A stretch of 64,000 bases of DNA from assembly GCA_010015745.1 (NCBI GenBank), contig ML978156.1, positions 293,635-357,634 on the forward strand, read 5' to 3'. Shown here piece after piece: positions 57,487 to 64,000 of the stretch. Both the position numbers and the translations under genes were made by a program. Below the pieces are notes generated by a model that was not told the origin of the DNA, did not search any database, and worked only from the letters and a program-made list of their open reading frames with translations. The DNA comes from Setomelanomma holmii. Lineage: Eukaryota; Ascomycota; Dothideomycetes; Pleosporales; Phaeosphaeriaceae. The first letter of the stretch is position 1. Every line of letters begins with the position of its first letter.

Positions 57487-58338
57487 ATGGGAAGCGATTT
57501 TATGGTTTACACCACTGATGCGGCGCGGTGGCGAGCTCTCGCAACTCGAGACGCTAATGCCAACGGCCATTTCGTCTACTCGGTCAAGACAACCAATATT
57601 TATTGCCGACCCACATGCCCGGCAAGACTCGCGCGCCGGGCTAATGTTGGCTTCTACAAGACGCCTGCAGAGGCGGAGGCGGATGGCTTTCGCGCATGCA
57701 AGAGATGTAAACCCAACGCTGTCCCGGAAGATCCACAAGAGAAAGCAGTTGAGAAGGCGTGTGCACTCATTGAAGAAGCCGTGAGGAACGATGACCCGAA
57801 GTCATTCAGATTGCAGGACCTAGCGAAGAATGTGGGGCTAACACCTAGGTACTTCCACAAGATCTTCAAGGACAAAACTGGTGTCACGCCGAAGGAGTGG
57901 GCAAAAGCACGACAGGCCTCGCAAGGCAGTGCTAGTGCAACACCTACACTGCAATTAAGTCCCGAAAATATTGCAGATGCGGACTCAGCCGACTGGGATC
58001 CTTTTCATTTCAGCGAATACAACGAGTTGGTCGACTTTGAGTTGGACGGGAGCGCATCTTTGGGGTACAATCTGGCGACAGGCGCAAATCAGCCAGTTTC
58101 AATGGGTCATGGCAATGCCGTTGATGTGAACATCCTGTACGAGTTGTGGAATTCAGGGTATGAGCCTAACGGGTTGGAAACAGGATTTGTACTCGCAGGT
58201 GACAGCATCTTAGCCAGTCTGGGAGAGGCGAACGCGCCAGCGTTCGAATGGCCGTCAGCAGACAAGCAGATACCAGCCTCGTCCGCATTCGAGCTCGACA
58301 TCGATGCGCTTTTGCGTTGCGACAATGTCTTGTTTTAA
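57487..58338 (+). CDS. Ada-type alkylation sensor/regulator (metal-binding plus AraC HTH)
   Basis: Single exon of 283 residues. The N-terminus is the Ada metal-binding domain: WRALATRDANANGHFVYSVK, then cysteines C40 and C44 (YCRPTCPAR) and C71 and C74 (CKRCKP). These match the four zinc ligands of E. coli Ada, of which the first accepts methyl groups from DNA phosphotriesters. It is followed by an AraC-type helix-turn-helix (RLQDLAKNVGLTPRYFHKIF to GVTPKEW). There is no methylguanine transferase domain, so the layout equals Bacillus AdaA. The C-terminal 110 residues are acidic and rich in Asp, Ser and aromatic residues, like a eukaryotic activation domain. It probably senses methylation damage and activates repair genes; bacterial origin is likely. 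Confidence 0.88.
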   Translation: MGSDFMVYTTDAARWRALATRDANANGHFVYSVKTTNIYCRPTCPARLARRANVGFYKTPAEAEADGFRACKRCKPNAVPEDPQEKAVEKACALIEEAVRNDDPKSFRLQDLAKNVGLTPRYFHKIFKDKTGVTPKEWAKARQASQGSASATPTLQLSPENIADADSADWDPFHFSEYNELVDFELDGSASLGYNLATGANQPVSMGHGNAVDVNILYELWNSGYEPNGLETGFVLAGDSILASLGEANAPAFEWPSADKQIPASSAFELDIDALLRCDNVLF

Positions 58339-59352
58339 AGCAATTCGAAGAATGCCAGACGCGATATCTGGATCTCCGTCGTGCATGTATCCCTGTGTGT
58401 CTATGTGCCGTGACCCATAGCTCAGTTAAGGACCAAGCCATCGGGAGCACCGTGTGCCTCAAAGCGTTTGCGTGCTATCTAGATCAGTGTGGGCGTGGCG
58501 ACTACTTGGACATGGCGACGTCGAATTCGGCACGCAATTTCAGAGAGCATTAGGAGGCTACCTATGTGTTACAAATTAGCACAATGCCATACATCTAAAT
58601 CTGCAATATATGTAATAAAATCGCTTCTCAGAGACCAAATTTATAAGCAGCGACGGCGTAACATATGTCGATGCTAGCCATACCTTTTCCGGCTCTTCCT
58701 AAAGTATATAATGGTCGATGTACGTGTCATCTTGTAGCGTGTCGTGTAGGACGAGGAGAAAGACAGAGATAGACTCACAAGTATCTGCTAGCACATGCGC
58801 TGCCTGCTACTGATCAGTAGAGCCTCCATTCCGGATCAAGAGTGGCCTTCGGGCGAATGTTATGCGCTAGCCATCCAAACGGCGCGTGGATCTATGGATA
58901 CGCATTGTCGCGATGTCCAGTGAAGAGAGCAGAGAAAAGTTTAAGATTCGGAGGAAGCTGCAGAACACCGACCGAGGATCAGCCGGCCTTAGCGAGGCGC
59001 TAACGGTGTCGTACGAAGCTTTGCATCCGCGCTCTCCTCATCCCTTTGCATGGGAAAAGTTTGAATAACAAAGTCAAAAAGTAATTGAACACGATACAAT
59101 AGCTCTTATCGGAGTGTAGTTTCGGGAGTGGCCGTCGGCAACCATTGGAACAATCAGGCAGTGCTAGCTACTGACCTCCTCCACAGCCCTTGATGACAGC
59201 CGTGAGTGAAAGCCGAACATAGTGAGCTAGACGCGCTCTAGAGCCGTTGCTACCACATAGGTTGCAGCTGGCGTGATGTCTGCACCGATTTCCCTTGTGT
59301 TGAGGTGGAAACACATGCCCATACGTCATGTCATCCGGTGCCGCCGACGAAG
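58339..59352. other. Intergenic region, no supported gene
   Basis: About 1 kb with only short frames. The first part should be the 3' untranslated region of the Ada-like gene. Confidence 0.45.
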
Positions 59353-59360
59353 TATATATG
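59353..59360 (+). promoter_or_regulatory. TATA-like box of the phenolic acid decarboxylase gene
   Basis: TATATATG lies 87 bp before the start codon, a usual TATA distance in ascomycetes. It would suit an inducible gene. Confidence 0.5.
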
Positions 59361-59446
59361 AAGCTGTTTGCGTCTGCTAGTGACAGCGTCACACTATCTA
59401 CCACTGGCACACTTACCAAAGCTGAATTGAATTCATCGAAGACACC

Positions 59447-59989
59447 ATGGCTCCCGGCGACAATCTGCCAGATTTCCTCACCAACACACCACTCCATCCT
59501 TCCTTCGATAAAGACATTCGCGACGCTCATCTGATATACGATTACGATGCGCAAGACAAAAATGGCAACCCTGAGAAGTGGCGCTATGAGCTTTGGTGCT
59601 TCTCAGATACCCGCGCTGTCTACGCAATCCACGGAGGACCCATGGCTGGCCGCATCAACTACCAAAGAGCAACGTACCAGTGCATCAGACCTGGTGAGCT
59701 CTGGCAGATCAACTGGCTCGAAGAGACGGGAACAATCGTCTCCGCAGTGTACGACATCAAGGAGAAGACGATAACCACCTTGATTGCATTCTCAGAAGGA
59801 CACTGGAAAGAGGCGGAGAAGGCGCATGGTGATAAGAGAAACAAGGACGACTTCGAGAGATGGCGAGAACTGGCCAAGACTGGGACACAAACGTCTCGGT
59901 TCATGTTGAGCGAACAGGCGAATATTGTCGAGGTTTTCAAGGGCAAGGGAGATTTGAAACCCATCTCACAGGACGATCCTGTATTGTAG
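59447..59989 (+). CDS. Phenolic acid decarboxylase
   Basis: Cofactor-free lipocalin-fold enzyme that decarboxylates hydroxycinnamic acids such as ferulic and p-coumaric acid to vinyl phenols, a detoxification of plant phenolics. Single exon of 180 residues, the length of the family. Seen: the substrate-pocket region HLIYDYDA and WRYELWCFSD, then YAIHGGPMAGR, which aligns with the bacterial YRIHSGMVGGR, then WQINWLEETGTIVS, matching the WTEPTGTDVS part that carries the catalytic Glu. The start MAPGDNLPDF is the first ATG after a TATA-like box. No signal peptide is present, so it is cytosolic. The family is commonest in bacteria and scattered in fungi. Confidence 0.9.
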   Translation: MAPGDNLPDFLTNTPLHPSFDKDIRDAHLIYDYDAQDKNGNPEKWRYELWCFSDTRAVYAIHGGPMAGRINYQRATYQCIRPGELWQINWLEETGTIVSAVYDIKEKTITTLIAFSEGHWKEAEKAHGDKRNKDDFERWRELAKTGTQTSRFMLSEQANIVEVFKGKGDLKPISQDDPVL

Positions 59990-61851
59990 GGATAGCGATC
60001 CGAACAGACGGAGGACACCTACCGAACACGAGTCGGTACCATTCTAGCGGTATTCACAAGTACACTGCGTACCTTGCATCGCAGCATGACAGAAAGAGGC
60101 GATCAGCGTTCCATGCGATGTCGTGCAAGTGCCGTGTGACAATCTCGGCGATGAGGCCACCTGCCACAGTTCGGCGAGGTGTTCGGCGCTCGGGCACTAG
60201 TTCATAGTTCTCTCTTTTATGCGTCATGGTTCTCCCAAAAGAAGTCCACATACAGAAAATACATTACGGCAACAAGGCACTCTTGCTACCATGGCGAGGC
60301 GGTCGAGTCTTAGTCGTGACATGAAGACTCTAACGCACGTCAAGGACGGCACGCGGCACGCACAGCTGAGCATACACGTGTAACACACCAGTGCGCCGGA
60401 GCTGATGAGTAAGTCGCCATTGCTGCAGAAGAGTCAGTCTGGTATAGCTTCAACAGGCTGTGGAGGCCAATCACAAACGATTGGACATGCGATACAGATT
60501 GGGAGCGACCCATCATACGAGAGAGGTTTAAGTATCGAGCAATGTTGTCCCACTGTTGCTGACTGCGTGGTATGTGAAGTATATCATGGGCTGACCATGA
60601 TCCACTCGAAACTTGAGGGGCATTCAAAGACTTCACGACTCTTTCAAGGGGCTGAAGGTAGACGGACACCGTTATCATGGCTCGATTGGCTATCCGGCTT
60701 GCAGTTGATAACAACGTTTCATATCCTCGCCTTGAGTATGGGGCCAGGGTGCAGAAGGGGGATTTGGGACCCGTTGCTCTGTTCATTCCCGATGGTTTGT
60801 CAATACGGGCGCCAACAAACTCGCTCCCGCTAGCCCATCTTGCGAATGTCGATCTTCCCCACCCTTCGCTGCTTCCGTCAGCCCTACACCTCACTCATGA
60901 AAGGGTGAGCAAGCTCGCACTCGCCGTGGGGACGCCATTATTTGAGATATGCACCGTGAGTTCTCTTGCGTCTCCTTGCTTCCGATTCAAGACAGCCGGA
61001 GGGGAGGCGACGCCAGCGGATTCACGGGGGTGGTACACAGTCAGCGCGCAGGACGCCATGCGCTGTATCCTTTCGCGCTTGCGGATTGGCTCTGGAGGAC
61101 AACCCACTTGCTGCAACCACCAACCATTTCAAACTACCTCAGCCCTTCTCGAAGAAGCTTGAAGCATTCCATCGCAAGGGTGCGCAAGCCAAGCGTGAAG
61201 CCAGCTGGGATTGGTGCGAGGGGTCACCGCTGCTCGGAGTCCGACATAAGCGCCTGCATGCAGACAGCCCTGGAGAGGTCGCGGTCTGCTAGCGGAGTGA
61301 GACGCCGTCATGAGGCAGGGACAAACGCATGGCGTAGGCTTACGCCTGGGGCAGGCATGCAAATGATCAAGCGGAATGAGCCACCAAATTTCCCTCACAC
61401 AAACACAAAAGCAATGCGCGCAACCACCGCGATGGGTGCCTACCAAGTTCGAAACAGGAGACAGGTCGCTGGATCGCGTTGTCAGAACGATCGAGTGCCC
61501 CAAAGACGCGTAGCGAGGCATGCTTAATTAATTGTCCGCATCCTTCTCGTCACCTTACATTGGATCGATAATCTACGACTACCGCATCCGGCCTGGCAAC
61601 TATCGGTATGACAGGGGGCACCGACGGGCGCGACGGGGATTAGCGCAGCCTGGCACCAGCTGATGAACCATACCCCAGGAAGGTTCCGTGGGCTCTGGGC
61701 TGTCCCTCATATTCCTCTTGCTCGCTGCTTACAGTGCAACGTCAAGGCTAAATCCTAAGTTTGCGGCTCAAGTCCTCCACCTTGCCATCCATACTACTCC
61801 TACACCTTCACCCGCACTGCTCCCCACCTGGAGACGTTTGGTATATCTCAA
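59990..61851. other. Gene-poor region
   Basis: About 1.9 kb. Overlapping frames on both strands (60340-60894 minus, 60677-61162 plus, 60949-61527 plus) have no domain, signal or clear splice partners. No repeat, tRNA or mobile element was recognised. Confidence 0.4.
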
Positions 61852-63036
61852 ATGCCCGGCATGGCAAGACCAGACTTTACATCACACGAGCACCTCAAGA
61901 TGTTGAGGAGCTCAGCTTTCGAATCTGAACACGCTTGGCTGTACGACACTTCATATCAGCAGCACAAGGCTGCAGCATTGGCCTTGGAGTGTCAGATCGA
62001 ACAGTCGCTTGCCAGTATATCGCCAGATGAGAACCTCGATGAGCAGACACGGGTCATCAAAACACAAATCACTATCCACCGAGAGCGACAGAGGGCGTTG
62101 CGTCCCCACCTGGAGAGCGGCAGCGATCAGATGGACGAGGAGGGCAACGAATGTATCTTCGTACCAGCACCAAATCAGTGGGGCGCAAATGGCGATTTGG
62201 ATGAAGAGAGCGAGAGCCTATCAGCAGTATGTGGTATATCACCGCGTTGCCAGGTGAATGCGTAGCTAATTTCTTAGCAGGTCCAGCATCTCTTGACATG
62301 GCAAGCCTCATACTCGCCAGTGTCGACACCACTCTACGACGAGCTTCCTTCGCCCAATATTCCCTACCACTCGATGCTCGATCCAAATCAACCCACCACA
62401 ACATATCACCTGCACCGCACTCGAGAATGGACTGGATCGTCAGGGCAACGGAAGTATGTCTACACCGCACGCGATTACTCAGACAAATACGCTCTTTACA
62501 TGCTTGAGACATCCCATCGAGGCGACAGTCAGGTCAATGCAGCAGATTTCTTCAGGGTCGCCGAGTTCCCACAACCTTGCATCTCTATCCTACTCTCAGG
62601 GATTGACAAGAAGCGGATTTCGACCGATTCCTCCAGAGACGCCGCCTATAAGTCTCGATGTATTCACATTCGAGGACCTTTCTCACAGCCTATCAAGGAA
62701 TATCCAGATCGGCAGCAAAAGATTCCTTGGTCACCACGACGCTTCACTTACGGTGGCCGGCGCTTCGTTTGGAAGGCTGGAGACCCACATGACGATACCA
62801 TGCCAGAGTCCCTATATGAGTATCAGAAAGATTGGGCAAAACCTGGTAGCCGTACAGGCAAGCGGTGCGACGATGCACGGCCAATGACGAAACTTGTTTG
62901 GGGCGAGAAAAAGAAGCAGGGCAAGCTTGACAGCTATACCATCCACTTCAAAGGCGGCATGGACCAGGTCTTTCGCGAAGTCCTTCTTGCCAGCCAAATG
63001 GCGCGTCAAGTATGCTTGTTTACGGCAGTTGATTGA
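61852..63036 (+). CDS. Conserved fungal protein of unknown function, 376 residues
   Basis: Two exons (61852-62226, 62281-63036) join in phase 0 across a 54-bp GT-AG intron (ESLSA/VQHLLTWQASY). The N-terminal third is helical and acidic (IEQSLASISPDENLDEQTRV). The C-terminal part looks globular: REWTGSSGQRKYVYTARDYS, RFTYGGRRFVWKAGD, then MTKLVWGEKKKQGKLDSYTI and GGMDQVFREVLLASQMAR. The alternation of strands around R-x-F-x-W-x-G-R-x-F-V-W-K recalls tubby/LURP-like folds, but this is an impression only. No signal peptide or membrane segment is present. The start MPGMARPDFT is the first ATG in the frame; the second Met three codons on is also possible. Confidence 0.7.
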
Positions 63037-64000
63037 ACAAAGTCACATTGAAAAGAGCAGTACTTGCTTTGATAGCGACTTGTATTATTTACGACATTCT
63101 TATGACGGAGTTACTGAAAGACTGTTTGATACAGCACAGATACCACATTAGGCGCTTGGCACCTCACTTGGAAAGGAGGATATACTTTGATACCAGTGCG
63201 AAGATGCACTTCGCGGGTTGGCTTTGCAGCCGTTTCATATGCCCTTAGGCTCAATGTAGCCTTCAGTCTTACATTGGTAGCTACGCATTCAATCACAAGA
63301 CACAATTACTATTGTAACATGGCCTACAGCTCGTTGACGTGCAAGCATCTACTTTTACTACACGGAAATCTCGAAGCGACAGACAGATGTCTCATTCGAA
63401 GCGTCTCGTTCCCACTCACTGAAACACACCACACCAGCTTAGCATTCATAACAGGATCTGTCGGTCTTGGAAAACCATCCCTGGAACCTCGCTGCCAACG
63501 CCTCAGGATCGGGCCAAACGTGCTCTTCGCAACCGTCCCTGTCCCTCCCCAACCCTCTTAGCGAGAAAGGGTATCCACGTGTGTAGCCGCAACGGCCCAT
63601 CTTCAACAATCTTTAGCGAGAAGACAAAACCTGGGAGGGGTGGTGTGGGATTGTGGAGGGAAGACTGTGAAGCGTAGAAGCCGACTAATCGCGTGACAAC
63701 ACCCAATGTGTCGTGCGGCTGTCTCTTCCTTCTTGATCTTGCAGCCCTACGGCCTTCCTGCTCCTCGAGTAGTTGCGGTTCGCTCGGCTTCATATTCCTA
63801 CTCCCACGTGCACCTCCCCACACCGCGCCGCACGCACGCATCAAGTTTGACATTCACCTACCAGATGCATGTTCGGCACCTGCGACCTCATGATTCGACA
63901 GCCATCCCTTGCAGTCAAAAAGTGACGTGCGCTGCAAGTGCGTTTACCGGCTGTGCCGTGCCTTGTCGGTGCGCAGAGACCAAGCTGTCAGACCCGACAG
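63037..64000. other. Window end, no supported gene
   Basis: A minus-strand frame at 63503-63853 is Arg-rich and shows no family features, so it was not called. Nothing else was recognised before the window ends. Confidence 0.4.

Noticed and set aside
60340..61527. Several overlapping frames of 140-190 residues on both strands
   Set aside because: No family features, conflicting strands and low-complexity Arg/Ser composition; could not choose any as a gene.
63503..63853. 116-residue Arg-rich minus-strand frame
   Set aside because: No recognised domain and composition typical of a shadow of GC-rich DNA.

Overview
The window is nuclear DNA of a filamentous ascomycete (Pezizomycotina). The signs are GT-AG introns of about 40-140 bp in most genes, short intergenic spaces, no operons, and fungal families such as DUF3602, Pex6, Noc4, Mir1, Coa3 and a Yeh-type steryl-ester lipase. 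A Dothideomycete is likely, but that is inference. No virus, transposon, CRISPR array or rRNA was seen, and no tRNA could be supported.

Layout. 0.4-8.3 kb: a repeat-containing protein of unknown function (minus), an acidic hypothetical protein (minus), a long low-content spacer and a five-exon GFA-type zinc protein. 8.5-15.7 kb: housekeeping genes for valyl-tRNA synthetase (with a second upstream start that adds a mitochondrial presequence), casein kinase II alpha, and, divergent from the kinase, the RNase P/MRP subunit Rpp1. 15.9-25 kb: a repetitive secreted protein, a small secreted Cys-containing protein almost touching a DUF1295 membrane protein, the mitochondrial phosphate carrier, a DUF3602 protein and the methionine-salvage dehydratase Mde1. 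25-41.6 kb: a beta-lactamase-fold hydrolase, the mRNA 3'-end factor Pta1/symplekin divergent from COA3, a steryl-ester lipase, an alpha/beta hydrolase, Pex6 and a probable GPI-anchored surface protein.

41.6-48 kb looks like accessory DNA. It holds a decayed interspersed repeat with regular spacing, an 814-residue protein of unknown family, a 51-bp minisatellite and a zinc-finger protein. 48.4-53 kb holds Noc4, head-to-head with ATP synthase subunit 4, then an acyltransferase with an HxxxD motif. 53.5-58.3 kb is a DNA-repair pair: a MutL homologue, apparently broken by an in-frame TAG inside its ATPase domain and with an unclear linker reading frame, divergent from an Ada-type methylphosphotriester sensor/regulator. 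The last part holds a phenolic acid decarboxylase, a gene-poor stretch and a conserved protein of unknown function.

Many genes are arranged head-to-head and probably share promoters: kinase/RPP1, PTA1/COA3, NOC4/ATP4, MutL/Ada and the secreted protein/DUF1295 pair. Several products serve mitochondria (ValRS long form, Mir1, Coa3, Atp4). The most notable observations are the broken MutL gene beside the Ada-like gene, the periodic degenerate repeat at 42.4-43.0 kb, and the repeat-built proteins.
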